64,000 nucleotides of DNA. Origin: Levilactobacillus fujinensis (lineage in GTDB: Bacteria; Bacillota; Bacilli; Lactobacillales; Lactobacillaceae). Each line of letters begins with the position of its first letter. The stretch's first letter is position 1. Under the pieces are notes generated by a model that saw only the letters and a program-made list of their open reading frames with translations, was not told where the DNA came from and ran no database searches. Below, one piece after another: positions 1-7,203 of the stretch. The position numbers and the translations under genes are program-made. The stretch spans positions 26,716-90,715 of the forward strand of contig NZ_RHNX01000008.1 of assembly GCF_003946335.1 (NCBI RefSeq), given 5' to 3'.

Positions 1-293
1 TCTATGTAAACAATAAAAAGATCAAACAGAGCTTCATTAGTCAGAGCGAACGGACGTCTGGGACTGGAAATTGGACGTTGGCTAGCTTGGAAAAGAGTAA
101 TGGTTGGGGCAATGGCAAGGTAACCGTGGTGCCAAAAGGGAAGTACTTCGTGTTGGGTGACCATCGGAGCGTGTCCAACGACAGCCGTTATTGGGGCTTT
201 GTCGACAAGGATAAGATCGTCGGCGTTGTGAAGGTGCCATTCTGGACCTCAACGAAGACACGGCGTGCGAATATCAATGATATGGCTTACTAA
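1..293 (+). CDS. lepB: Signal peptidase I, C-terminal part (left edge truncated)
   Basis: The frame is open from base 3 to a TAA at 291-293 and the gene starts outside the window. The visible 96 residues contain GDHRSVSNDSRYWG, the conserved box E of type I signal peptidases (GDNRxxSxDSRxxG), here with H in place of the usual N. This box lies C-terminal to the Ser/Lys catalytic dyad, which is off the window. The family is membrane-anchored with an extracellular catalytic domain and cleaves signal peptides of secreted proteins. A hairpin terminator follows, so the gene probably ends its transcription unit. Identity is firm at family level; which paralogue it is cannot be told. Confidence 0.85.
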   Translation, partial: YVNNKKIKQSFISQSERTSGTGNWTLASLEKSNGWGNGKVTVVPKGKYFVLGDHRSVSNDSRYWGFVDKDKIVGVVKVPFWTSTKTRRANINDMAY

Positions 294-316
294 GCGTAAA
301 TAACATGTCAAGTGAA

Positions 317-347
317 GGCAGTTCAGCGGTCGCTGGCTGTCTTTTTG
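317..347 (+). terminator. Rho-independent terminator after lepB
   Basis: GGCAG-tt-CAGCG-gt-CGCTG-g-CTGTC forms an interrupted stem followed by TTTTT. It lies 25 bases after the signal peptidase stop codon. Confidence 0.75.
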
Positions 348-374
348 TGTGGTGTTGTGTGGGCGGCTGAGACC

Positions 375-403
375 TTGACTTTTCGGAAAAATTAGTATAT
401 GCT
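375..403 (+). promoter_or_regulatory. Sigma-A promoter of the MarR gene
   Basis: TTGACT (375-380), a 17-base spacer and TATGCT (398-403), 31 bases before the chosen MarR start codon. Confidence 0.55.
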
Positions 404-434
404 TGCGCACGTAAATTTAGGAAGGAGGCGGCTT

Positions 435-890
435 ATGGTCACCAGTAGTAATGATCCAGATATTCTAAAATGGCTCTCTATTGCAAATCGTTATACGCGG
501 ATTGCTCTCGACCGGCGCCTCCAACCGTACCGGCTTAATGCCAGCATGTACTATTATATTTTACGGATTCACGAACGGCCACGATTGACCCAAGACAAGT
601 TAATCAATTTAACCTATCTCAATCCGAGTAACGTCACGCGGGCCATCAATCAGTTGGTCAATTTAGGCTATGTCCGCAAGCGCCAATCCAAGGCCGATAA
701 GCGGGTCTACGAGTTATCGCTGACCAAGCGGGGCGAAGAACTCTATCCAGAAATTGTGAAATTACGGCAGGAGGTTGCCGATAATCTGTTGGCCGATGTG
801 CCTGTGGAGCAGCACGATGAATTGGTCGCGCTGGTCCGGCAACTGGCATTGCGCGCCGTAGAAAATGAAACGCCTAAATTAAATAACTAA
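435..890 (+). CDS. MarR family transcriptional regulator
   Basis: A 151-residue protein with the MarR winged-helix layout: an N-terminal dimerisation helix, a HTH around residues 50-85 (TQDKLINLTYLNPSNVTRA) and a wing rich in K/R (KRQSKADKRVYEL), then C-terminal helices. I chose the ATG at 435 because GGAGG lies 6 bases upstream; the in-frame ATG at 399 overlaps the -10 element and has no ribosome site. MarR proteins are dimeric DNA-binding repressors, often relieved by phenolic or oxidant ligands. The gene stands alone between two terminators, so its target is not evident from context and autoregulation is only a guess. Confidence 0.85.
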   Translation: MVTSSNDPDILKWLSIANRYTRIALDRRLQPYRLNASMYYYILRIHERPRLTQDKLINLTYLNPSNVTRAINQLVNLGYVRKRQSKADKRVYELSLTKRGEELYPEIVKLRQEVADNLLADVPVEQHDELVALVRQLALRAVENETPKLNN

Positions 891-893
891 ACG

Positions 894-918
894 AACTGGT
901 CATGAGGGCCAGTTTTTT
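894..918 (+). terminator. Terminator after the MarR gene
   Basis: AACTGGtcatgagGGCCAGTT followed by TTTTT, starting 4 bases after the stop codon. Confidence 0.75.
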
Positions 919-1010
919 GTTACCAAATGTTTTGGAGACGCCCCTTTTCAAGACAAAGTGTATAATCAAGGGCTAAACGTGACTTAAAAAAGACAATGAA
1001 GGAGTCAATC

Positions 1011-1565
1011 ATGCAAAATCTAGATTTAACCAACTTGGTGCTCGGCGCCTGGTTATTGGTTGTCGTGATCAGACGACAGTTAGCGCCTAAGGTGGTGCGG
1101 TTTAAAATGGAATTTTTCCTACTAGTGGTGGTGCTGGGGGCAGCATCGGTGGGGGATGCTTTCAACAAGCAACATCTACAGATTACCGCGCAACAGGCTG
1201 TCCTCTTTGGCGGGCTGAGTTTAGTCAGTGCGGTGGTGTTTGCCTTGCTGCGGGCCTGGTCTTATCGCTTTTGGGTAAATACCGATGGCTACGTCATGCG
1301 CCAAGGAAATTGGTTAACACTAGTTTTATGGCTCGTCGGTATCGGCATTCATTTAGGGGTTGACCGGCTATGGACAGGCAGCTCGGTGACGTTAATGCTC
1401 TACTTAGGGGTAACGCTACTGGTTCAGCGGGGCTACGTTTGGTGGCGGGCCACGCAGAAATTCCCGGCCGAGATGCGGACTAACGCGGCCTTACAAACTA
1501 GAAATCGGTACGACAAGCGTCAGGACCGGCAAAAACAGCGGCGAGAGCGACGGGGTAAGAATTAA
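1011..1565 (+). CDS. Multi-pass membrane protein of unknown function (possibly DUF1453-like)
   Basis: A 184-residue protein. The start at 1011 has AAGGAG 5-6 bases upstream; the in-frame ATG at 996 lacks a ribosome site. Hydrophobic segments lie at about residues 8-22, 34-50, 60-78, 100-118 and 125-140, giving about five membrane spans. The last 30 residues are very basic and polar (repeated RxxK/RQK), a likely cytoplasmic tail. The run R-x-W-S-Y-R-F-W followed by GYVMRQGNW resembles the CcdC/DUF1453 group, but this is an impression without a profile search. TATAAT at 961-966 is a possible -10. It is a single-gene unit ending in a terminator. Confidence 0.7.
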   Translation: MQNLDLTNLVLGAWLLVVVIRRQLAPKVVRFKMEFFLLVVVLGAASVGDAFNKQHLQITAQQAVLFGGLSLVSAVVFALLRAWSYRFWVNTDGYVMRQGNWLTLVLWLVGIGIHLGVDRLWTGSSVTLMLYLGVTLLVQRGYVWWRATQKFPAEMRTNAALQTRNRYDKRQDRQKQRRERRGKN

Positions 1566-1591
1566 AACCAATTAAATCAATCCAGAACGTG

Positions 1592-1621
1592 ACGGGTTAA
1601 CTGCATAGTTCACCCGTTTTA
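1592..1621 (+). terminator. Terminator after the membrane protein gene
   Basis: ACGGGTTAAC-tgcata-GTTCACCCGT (nine of ten pairs) followed by TTT. Confidence 0.65.
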
Positions 1622-1635
1622 TGTTAAACTATGTA

Positions 1636-1651
1636 GTGAGTAATCACTCAC
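1636..1651. promoter_or_regulatory. Palindromic operator candidate for the downstream TetR regulator
   Basis: GTGAGT-AATC-ACTCAC is a perfect 6+6 inverted repeat, 128 bases upstream of the TetR start. TetR/AcrR repressors commonly bind palindromes of the TGAGTnnnnACTCA type, so autoregulation is plausible. Not shown. Confidence 0.5.
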
Positions 1652-1778
1652 CAAACGGGTAACTAGCCGACACTGAAGTGGTTGGTGTGACTAGGGTAAA
1701 CCGATTTGACTCAGTGGTGTAACGAAAATTAGTAGCGCATGGTAATCAGCCAAGGAGACAGTAACGGAGGAATTAAAC

Positions 1779-2423
1779 GTGGTAAAAGAAATGACGATTC
1801 AAGATGCGTTTCAGAGCGTAATGGCGACGCGGGGGGATGTCCCACCAAAGCAACAGCGGGTACTCGCAGCCAGTCTGGTATTATTTGCCGAACAGGGATT
1901 CTCGAACACGACGACGAAACAAATCGCTGCACGAGCTGGCGTTGCCGAAGGAACTGTATATCGGCGTTACAAGACTAAGGACGAACTGTTAGCGGCGGTG
2001 TTGGCCCCGTTTGTGTCAGGCGTCCTCCCTAGCTTGATTGGCGACTTTGCGAATAATATTGTGAAACGCGACTACCTGACGCGTCACGATTTGATTGCGG
2101 CGGTAATTCAGGATCGGCTTCATTTTATTCAGGAAAATCGGGATGTTTTGCAGGTCCTATTGACGGAGTTCTTGGTCAGAAGCGATGTACGAGAACAATT
2201 AATTCCGCAGGTGATGCCGCTATTACAACATAATTTATATCCCGTCTTAGATCGGCTAAAAACCAACGGTGAGTTGATCGATTGGCCGGATGACCGGATT
2301 GCCCAGTTTATGATTGGGACCATGATGAGCCAACTGGTTCGCGGTGTTTTGGCGGACGAAGAGGTTGAGTCGGTGGGGCCGATAATGATTGCATTTATTG
2401 AGAAGGGCTTGGCACCAGAGTAG
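1779..2423 (+). CDS. TetR/AcrR family transcriptional regulator
   Basis: A 214-residue protein starting at GTG 1779 with GGAGG 8 bases upstream. The N-terminal HTH covers about residues 25-70, with the TetR signature TTTKQIAARAGVAEGTVYRRYKTKDEL seen in two blocks (turn and recognition helix). The all-helical C-terminal ligand domain is typical in length. No co-transcribed target follows; the next gene (pepC) has its own promoter. A palindrome at 1636-1651 in its long leader may be its own operator. Family assignment is firm and the ligand is unknown. Confidence 0.88.
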   Translation: MVKEMTIQDAFQSVMATRGDVPPKQQRVLAASLVLFAEQGFSNTTTKQIAARAGVAEGTVYRRYKTKDELLAAVLAPFVSGVLPSLIGDFANNIVKRDYLTRHDLIAAVIQDRLHFIQENRDVLQVLLTEFLVRSDVREQLIPQVMPLLQHNLYPVLDRLKTNGELIDWPDDRIAQFMIGTMMSQLVRGVLADEEVESVGPIMIAFIEKGLAPE

Positions 2424-2523
2424 GGATGGTGTTGAATCATTGAAACTTGCCGGTTGGGGAGTCTTTTTCTGTTGGGTGAAACGTATGCCAGCTAGCGACT
2501 CTTTGACGCGCACTTAAAATAAA

Positions 2524-2552
2524 TTGCCATTCCACGCCAAAAGCGCTAGAAT
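2524..2552 (+). promoter_or_regulatory. Sigma-A promoter of pepC
   Basis: TTGCCA (2524-2529), a 17-base spacer and TAGAAT (2547-2552). Transcription from here would start near 2559, so the hairpin at 2573-2600 lies near the 5' end of the message. Confidence 0.6.
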
Positions 2553-2572
2553 GAATTCAACTTTGATTATGA

Positions 2573-2600
2573 GATTTTCATGAGTCTTCTCATGAAAATC
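2573..2600 (+). promoter_or_regulatory. Perfect 12-bp hairpin in the pepC 5' leader
   Basis: GATTTTCATGAG-tctt-CTCATGAAAATC is a perfect inverted repeat ending three bases before the purine-rich ribosome site of pepC. It has no T-run, so it is not a terminator. It could be an mRNA-stabilising hairpin, a translational switch or a DNA operator. Confidence 0.6.
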
Positions 2601-2620
2601 CAGGAGAGAGGAGTCATTTT

Positions 2621-3952
2621 ATGCCAGAAACCAAGACTGAACATGAATTAACCGCTGCTGAGACCGCGGATTTACGTGCTGATTTACAACAACAACCCGC
2701 CCACGACGTTGTCGCGCGGGCTGTGATCAAAAATGGGGTCCTTAACGCTGCCGAAGACCCACAGGCTGCGGTTCGTTTAAACCGGACCTTCTCCGTTGAA
2801 CTCGATACGGGTAAGGTATCTAACCAGAAACATTCTGGCCGTTGCTGGCTCTTCTCCACGTTAAACGTTGTGCGACATCAATTTGCAGCGAAGTACAACG
2901 TAAAGGATTTTGAGCTGTCCCAGAGTTATTTGTTCTTCTGGGATAAGGTCGAACGCGCTAATATCTTCTATGACCGTATCTTGGCGACGGCGACGCAACC
3001 GTTAGATGACCGGGAAGTCGCCGCTTACTTGAGTTATCCCGATGGCGACGGTGGTCAATGGGCCATGGGCGCAGCGTTGATTCAAAAATACGGGGTCGTT
3101 CCAGTGAGTGCGATGCCGGAATCCTTTAACACCAACGATACGACCGGCTTTGGTGCAGCGTTGCATTTAAAGCTACGGAAAGATGCCTTAGCTCTGCGGC
3201 AATTGGTCGCGGACGGTGCCAGTGATGCCGATATTGCGGACGAACGGGCAGCGGACATGAAGGAAGTTTACCGGATGGCGGCCTATTCGTTTGGAGAGCC
3301 ACCAACCACGTTTGACTTGGAATACAAGGATGACGATAAGGGTTACCACTTAGATGCCGGTTTGACGCCCAAGGGTTTCTTCGACAAGTACTTTGACGTT
3401 GATCTCGATGACTACGTCGTGCTGAGTAATTCACCTGAGAAGCCATTTGACAAGTTATACAGTTTGCCAAGTCAGGATAACATTGTTGGCGGCAAGCACA
3501 TTACCTTCCTGAATGAACCGATGGCCGTTCTGAAAGAGGCTGCCATTGCACAATTACAGGCTGGAGATGCCGTTTGGTTTGGTAACGATGTCTTGCAGCA
3601 GATGAGTCGCGAACGGGGGTTCCTCGATAGCAATTTGTTCAAGACTGCCGACTTGTTTGGCGTCGATCTGAGCTTGACGAAGGCTCAACGACTGGCTACC
3701 GGGGAAGCTGAGGTTTCTCACGCCATGACATTGACCGGCGTCGACTTGGTCAAAGGCGAACCAACCCGCTGGAAAGTTGAAAACAGTTGGGGCGAAAAGA
3801 ACGGTGAGAAGGGTTACTTTGTGATGACCGATGACTGGATGAATGATTTCGTCTACGAAGTCGTGGTGCGCAAGGAATTCCTGACATCGGACCAACAAGC
3901 CCTGTTGCGCACAACGCCGCAAGTACTCCCAGCTTGGGATTCGTTAGCCTAA
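2621..3952 (+). CDS. pepC: Aminopeptidase C (bleomycin hydrolase family, C1B)
   Basis: A 443-residue cytoplasmic cysteine aminopeptidase that releases N-terminal residues from peptides; lactobacilli use it to recover amino acids from casein or other peptides. The catalytic triad is visible: Cys75 in SGRCWLFST, His367 in EVSHAMTLTG and Asn388 in VENSWG. Length matches the family (about 440-450), and there is no signal peptide. The family forms a hexameric barrel whose C-terminus controls exopeptidase activity; the end here is AWDSLA. AGGAG lies about 10 bases upstream of ATG 2621. It is a monocistronic unit with its own promoter and an unusual leader hairpin, followed by a dispersed repeat. 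Confidence 0.95.
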   Translation: MPETKTEHELTAAETADLRADLQQQPAHDVVARAVIKNGVLNAAEDPQAAVRLNRTFSVELDTGKVSNQKHSGRCWLFSTLNVVRHQFAAKYNVKDFELSQSYLFFWDKVERANIFYDRILATATQPLDDREVAAYLSYPDGDGGQWAMGAALIQKYGVVPVSAMPESFNTNDTTGFGAALHLKLRKDALALRQLVADGASDADIADERAADMKEVYRMAAYSFGEPPTTFDLEYKDDDKGYHLDAGLTPKGFFDKYFDVDLDDYVVLSNSPEKPFDKLYSLPSQDNIVGGKHITFLNEPMAVLKEAAIAQLQAGDAVWFGNDVLQQMSRERGFLDSNLFKTADLFGVDLSLTKAQRLATGEAEVSHAMTLTGVDLVKGEPTRWKVENSWGEKNGEKGYFVMTDDWMNDFVYEVVVRKEFLTSDQQALLRTTPQVLPAWDSLA

Positions 3953-3960
3953 ATTTAAGA

Positions 3961-4160
3961 GTGGGACAAAAGGCGATTAGCTGGCGAGCATTAAGGCTGA
4001 TAACCGAATAATTCCAGAGCTTGGATTATTTGGTTATCAGTTTTAAGCGGATTCAGCTGCCACTATGGCGCACGTTTCGGCACCATAGTGGCATAAACAA
4101 AAGTTGCTCCTTTCAGAATCTAACGATTCTAAAAGGAGCAACTTTTTGAGTTATGTCCCA
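3961..4160 (+). repeat. Dispersed intergenic repeat R1, copy A (long form with terminal inverted repeats)
   Basis: Begins GTGGGACA and ends TGTCCCA, giving 7-bp terminal inverted repeats. It holds the family core (GGCGAGCATTAAGGCTGATA ... GGTTATCAGTTTTAAGCGGA) and a 3' module with a strong hairpin, AAAAGTTGCTCCTTTcAGAAT / ATTCTaAAAGGAGCAACTTTTT, that would act as a terminator on both strands. Related copies are at 5718-5805, 8036-8204, 20352-20523, 21678-21770, 30310-30400 and 47439-47615. It sits between the convergent genes pepC and the 4176-4487 gene. No coding capacity. Confidence 0.8.
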
Positions 4161-4175
4161 GACCCTTTCCTACCT

Positions 4176-4487
4176 CTATTGGTGAAAAATAACGCTGAGT
4201 ATAAAGAGCCCAAGCACACTGACTACAGTTGCTGCTAAAATGCCTAAGAGAGCGCTCCAGACAAAAAATAACTTACGGTGTGCGAGACTGACGGTCCAGT
4301 AGTCGGCTAAGAAAAAGAAGTCGAAGCCATACAAGCCGAAACCCAAGTTCGGTTGGTTGACGGCCATTAGGATAATACTGATGAGAATGCCTAACATTAA
4401 CCAGGGCATAACTCGGTGGGCCTTTTGCGTTGCTTGTGTCCCCAGTTTTGTCGTGTACTGATCTCCCCATTGTTTCACGTGAAACAC
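4176..4487 (-). CDS. Small membrane protein whose start codon is in a parS site
   Basis: A 103-residue protein from GTG 4487. The first residues MFHVKQ are the translation of the parS sequence at 4471-4486; Firmicute proteins beginning MFHVK are known products of genes whose start overlaps parS. Three hydrophobic segments (about residues 27-45, 49-62 and 76-100) suggest a three-span membrane protein; the middle one is YGFDFFFLADYW. The ribosome site upstream (AAGTGGGG) is weak and close, so translation efficiency is uncertain. No function is recognised. It is convergent with pepC and divergent from the HAD gene. Confidence 0.6.
   Translation of the reverse strand: MFHVKQWGDQYTTKLGTQATQKAHRVMPWLMLGILISIILMAVNQPNLGFGLYGFDFFFLADYWTVSLAHRKLFFVWSALLGILAATVVSVLGLFILSVIFHQ
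4471..4486. promoter_or_regulatory. parS centromere-like site (ParB/Spo0J binding)
   Basis: TGTTTCACGTGAAACA is a perfect 16-bp palindrome, one base from the Bacillus subtilis consensus TGTTCCACGTGAAACA. Chromosomal parS sites nucleate ParB spreading and SMC loading and cluster around oriC. Confidence 0.9.
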
Positions 4488-4608
4488 CCCACTTCGCGCT
4501 TAATTATAATCGAGGTAGGCGGTCACTTCAAAAGAAACTGGTCAGATAGGGACGGAAGCGCGTAAAATGGAAGAAGATAAAGGCGACTAATCCTAATGAG
4601 GTGATTTA

Positions 4609-5247
4609 ATGCGTAATTTTTTATTCGATTTTGATAGTACCTTGGCCGATACACGCAATGTTGCGGTTACATCGACCCAAGCGGCGTATCGGCTCCAGGG
4701 ATTGACCGTTCCATCTCGAGATGCTGTGGTGAGTTATATGGGGGTTCCCATTGAGGTCTCCTTTGCTAAGATGGCAGATCGGTCAATGAGCGACGCCGAA
4801 TTACAAGCGTTATACACGGTCTTTCGTGAGCAGTACCATTTGGCCGAAACGAACGGAATTACGCTCTTCGCTGGCATGGGTGAGGCATTGACCGGGCTAA
4901 AGGCCAAAGGCGACCATATCTTTGTGGTGTCCAGTAAGCATTCGGTCCCACTGCAGCGAAACTTGGAGCAGATTGGCCTGGGCGATACGTTTGCGGCTAT
5001 TAGTGGCTCAGACTCGGTGGCCCATTACAAGCCAGCACCGGATGGTATTTTGAATCTCCTCGAGCGGTTTAACTTAGCGGCAGCGGACAGTGTGATGATC
5101 GGTGATGCCATTTATGATATGCAGATGGGGAAAAACGCTGGTGTTGCGACCGCGGCAGCCATGTGGGGGGCTGCCGATCCAGTGGCCGTTAGGGCGGAAC
5201 AACCGACCTATATTTTAAAGACACCATTGGACTTGTTACAGATTTAG
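4609..5247 (+). CDS. HAD-family hydrolase (phosphoglycolate phosphatase-like)
   Basis: A 212-residue haloacid dehalogenase phosphatase. Motif I is FDFDSTLAD with nucleophile Asp7 and acid/base Asp9; motif II lies in FVVSSKH (Ser); the motif III lysine is in HYKPAPDG; motif IV is GDAIYDM, with acidic residues for Mg2+. An alpha-helical cap sits between motifs I and II (about residues 18-85), a C1 cap typical of the beta-phosphoglucomutase/Gph subgroup. The start has AGGTGA 6-7 bases upstream. It is a single-gene unit with a terminator after it. The substrate is unknown; sugar-phosphate or nucleotide detoxification is the usual role. Confidence 0.85.
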   Translation: MRNFLFDFDSTLADTRNVAVTSTQAAYRLQGLTVPSRDAVVSYMGVPIEVSFAKMADRSMSDAELQALYTVFREQYHLAETNGITLFAGMGEALTGLKAKGDHIFVVSSKHSVPLQRNLEQIGLGDTFAAISGSDSVAHYKPAPDGILNLLERFNLAAADSVMIGDAIYDMQMGKNAGVATAAAMWGAADPVAVRAEQPTYILKTPLDLLQI

Positions 5248-5262
5248 ATTGCGTGACTTGGG

Positions 5263-5290
5263 GCGGCCGGCATGTGACCGCTCTTTTTTT
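5263..5290 (+). terminator. Terminator after the HAD gene
   Basis: A short GCGG...CCGC stem followed by TCTTTTTTT, 16 bases after the stop codon. Confidence 0.55.
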
Positions 5291-5527
5291 AATCAGTAAA
5301 TTTTGACGGAAAATAGCCAAAAAACTTATTATATTAAAATTATGTTATACATTAGAAATTAAGCAACAAACGTTTTCTGAATGAGAAATTTAAGCGGAAT
5401 TTGAATGAAATATACTGTAAATGATTAGAAAAAAGTAATCCAACCCCCTAATGGACTTGAAAAGCATGCTTTTAGACCAACCAATCAGATATTTCTAATC
5501 AATCATATTATTATCGCGTGAATATTC

Positions 5528-5544
5528 TTCACAATTTCTTCACA
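5528..5544 (+). promoter_or_regulatory. Direct repeat TTCACA-N5-TTCACA (PhoP-box-like)
   Basis: Two TTCACA hexamers with a 5-base gap, one helical turn apart, the arrangement known for PhoP boxes in Bacillus. It lies 5' of the candidate small RNA at 5560-5682. The regulator assignment is inference. Confidence 0.35.
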
Positions 5545-5559
5545 TTTACCAGTTAGGAT

Positions 5560-5682
5560 AGCCATATACCAAAAACCTATTAACCAACCTTTCTTCATTT
5601 TATTAACCAAGTAAAATGAATGCCGTTTGCCCTAACCAAGTAAGCGGTCCGACCGTCCTCTAACCAGGGACGGTTTTTTTGT
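5560..5682 (+). ncRNA. Candidate small RNA ending in a terminator
   Basis: No gene accounts for 5248-5816. The stretch up to about 5550 is very AT-rich with a 14-bp palindrome AAAAGCATGCTTTT (5461-5474). From about 5560 the sequence carries repeated unpaired-looking TAACCAA motifs (twice as TAACCAAGTAA) and ends in a clean intrinsic terminator: ACCGTCC (5652-5658), loop, GGACGGT (5668-5674), seven T. An orphan terminator with C/A-rich repeats is the pattern of a small regulatory RNA. There is no clear promoter match and no coding potential beyond nine codons. Confidence 0.4.
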
Positions 5683-5717
5683 CTGCCATTTTGGTACTGA
5701 GATTTTGGATATAAGAA

Positions 5718-5805
5718 TGAAAGTGGAAGCGGCTACCTTTTGGTGTAAGTTTTGACCATATAAAATTGGATAACAAAAGAGCCCGGGGTTTTATACCAGG
5801 CTCGT
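5718..5805 (+). repeat. Dispersed repeat R1, copy E (3' part only)
   Basis: Shares AAGTGGAAGCGGCTACCTTT with copy D (8110-8140), and GACCATATAAAATT with a closing hairpin (GAGCCCGGGG...CCAGGCTC) with copies C and F. It lies 12 bases before the stop codon of the minus-strand gene 5817-6116. Confidence 0.65.
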
Positions 5806-5816
5806 AATGGTAACTT

Positions 5817-6116
5817 TTAATGATGAATCAAGTGATGGTGTGGCCCAGCAAGCAGTTTGGGCTTGCCATTCCGGCGTCCGGGAAGATGGCGTTCCATCAT
5901 GAGCTGTTTCGTGTGTTCCCGTTCGATTTGGAGTTGCTTCTTTAACTGACGGTTCTTCCAAAAGCCATGAAGCATAACCGTTGCGGGGATTATTTCAAGT
6001 GAGACCAGAGCCGGCAGTAACCAAGGGTTGTCGCCGACTAGGGTGGTGAATTTTTCGCGTTGTTCCTTGAACACTTCGGGTTCGTCATCCAGCATGAACT
6101 TATGTGTACACATCAT
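5817..6116 (-). CDS. Small protein of unknown function with one membrane segment
   Basis: A 99-residue protein starting at ATG 6116, where AAAGGAG lies 8 bases upstream on the minus strand. About residues 30-46 (LLPALVSLEIIPATVML) form one moderately hydrophobic span. It is followed by a charged, probably helical stretch (residues 50-75, rich in K, R, Q and E) and a His/basic tail GPHHHLIHH that could bind metal but need not. I recognise no family. It lies downstream of two other minus-strand small genes (6183-6350 and 6405-6944), with gaps that suggest separate messages. Confidence 0.55.
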   Translation of the reverse strand: MMCTHKFMLDDEPEVFKEQREKFTTLVGDNPWLLPALVSLEIIPATVMLHGFWKNRQLKKQLQIEREHTKQLMMERHLPGRRNGKPKLLAGPHHHLIHH

Positions 6117-6182
6117 CAATCACGCTCCTTTGGCCCTATCATAACCCAAAGTGGTAGCGCTGTCAGCTGGTTCAACCGTTTC

Positions 6183-6350
6183 TTATTTATGGCGAAAGAA
6201 ACTGGCAATGTGTAAGATGGCTAAAATCGCGGCAATGCCCAGAACCAGGGTCTCTAACATCACGAATCCGCTGAGATGGCGCAGCTGCTGATAGACCAGC
6301 ACGCCGCTAATGACCAGGATACCCAACAGCCAGGGGATAAATTTTTTCAT
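6183..6350 (-). CDS. Small two-span membrane protein
   Basis: A 55-residue protein starting MKKFIPWLLG at ATG 6350, chosen because GGAGGAAACG is immediately upstream; the longer frame to 6377 has no ribosome site. Hydrophobic segments cover about residues 5-20 and 29-48, joined by a short QQLRHLSG loop, with a basic end FFRHK. Unknown function. It lies just after the terminator of the lipoprotein gene, so any expression needs readthrough or an own promoter. Confidence 0.6.
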   Translation of the reverse strand: MKKFIPWLLGILVISGVLVYQQLRHLSGFVMLETLVLGIAAILAILHIASFFRHK

Positions 6351-6367
6351 CGTTTCCTCCAAATATA

Positions 6368-6395
6368 AAAACGGCACCCGCAGGCACCGTTTTCA
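6368..6395 (-). terminator. Terminator of the lipoprotein gene (minus strand)
   Basis: Outer stem AAAACGG/CCGTTTT with a partly paired interior, followed on the minus strand by a T-rich run, 10 bases after the lipoprotein stop codon. Confidence 0.6.
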
Positions 6396-6404
6396 GTCGT
6401 GTGT

Positions 6405-6944
6405 TTAGTTGGCGACCTTGACCAACACGGCCTTGGTGACGTCTTGATCGACGTCTCTGGCAATGTGGTAGCCGGCAACTTTCAACTTCGACGCGTTGTT
6501 CTTGCCGGTCAGGGTATCCTTGACCGTGAACTTTTGGGTCATCGGGATGTCAGATAACTTCCCTTTGAAATTGATGATGGTGTTATCACCCTTGGTTTTA
6601 AACGTCGTATTTAGTGTTCCGACCTTATTGAGGGCGTTAGCCTTGTTGGCGGCACTATAGGACTTGTAGAACTTATCAACGTTATAGACGGTAACTTTAC
6701 CGTCGGAATTGAACCGGTAAGCTTCCAAACCGGAGTTACTCTTAGAATTAACGGCACCAGCCACGTACCAAAGTTGCGTGGATTTGGTCAACGTGGATTT
6801 CACGTCGGCCTTTTTCGTAGTTTTGTTTTTAAAACTAGCTTGTTGGTTACTCCCCGACTTGCTACTTTTACTGCAGCCGGCTAAGCCAATGGCAAAAACT
6901 GCCAGTAGACTCAGAGCGACGGCAACGATACGAGATTTCTTCAT
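6405..6944 (-). CDS. Secreted lipoprotein of unknown function
   Basis: A 179-residue protein with a classic lipoprotein signal: MKKSRIVAVALSLL, a hydrophobic core and lipobox LAGC with the acylated Cys24. A low-complexity Ser/Lys/Gly linker follows (about residues 25-50), then a globular region of about 125 residues that is mostly beta-rich by eye (YRFNSDGKVTVYNVD) and resembles small LAB lipoproteins of unknown role. AGGTGA lies 6-9 bases upstream of ATG 6944. It would be anchored on the outer face of the membrane. It diverges from the nuclease gene at 7204 and shares a 260-base intergenic region with it. No ligand is evident. Confidence 0.8.
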   Translation of the reverse strand: MKKSRIVAVALSLLAVFAIGLAGCSKSSKSGSNQQASFKNKTTKKADVKSTLTKSTQLWYVAGAVNSKSNSGLEAYRFNSDGKVTVYNVDKFYKSYSAANKANALNKVGTLNTTFKTKGDNTIINFKGKLSDIPMTQKFTVKDTLTGKNNASKLKVAGYHIARDVDQDVTKAVLVKVAN

Positions 6945-7144
6945 GTCTAAATCACCTCATCAAAAATGATAACAGTTTTGTGGTTAACACACAAACCGCC
7001 TGCTTCCTCTAAGCGTAGTATAGCATGGTCATCGGGTCGAAAAGGGAGTCAGCCGGTTAAAAAAGCGTTAAGTTCCTGTGACAACAAAAATATTCATTGA
7101 TTATTAATAACAAAATATTGTAATTAATAACGCAAAAGTAGAGA

Positions 7145-7169
7145 CGAACGTATGTTTTTCTGGTAGACT
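7145..7169 (+). promoter_or_regulatory. LexA/SOS-box-like site overlapping the nuclease promoter
   Basis: CGAACGTATGTTTT (7145-7158) matches the Bacillus LexA consensus CGAACRNRYGTTYC at 13 of 14 positions and lies just 5' of the -10 candidate TAGACT (7164-7169). A LexA protein bound here would block transcription of the nuclease gene. Two direct TTAATAAC repeats lie upstream at about 7100-7130. Confidence 0.45.
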
Positions 7170-7203
7170 ATGACGAGAGAGATTTTTGAGGGAGAGGGAT
7201 TTT

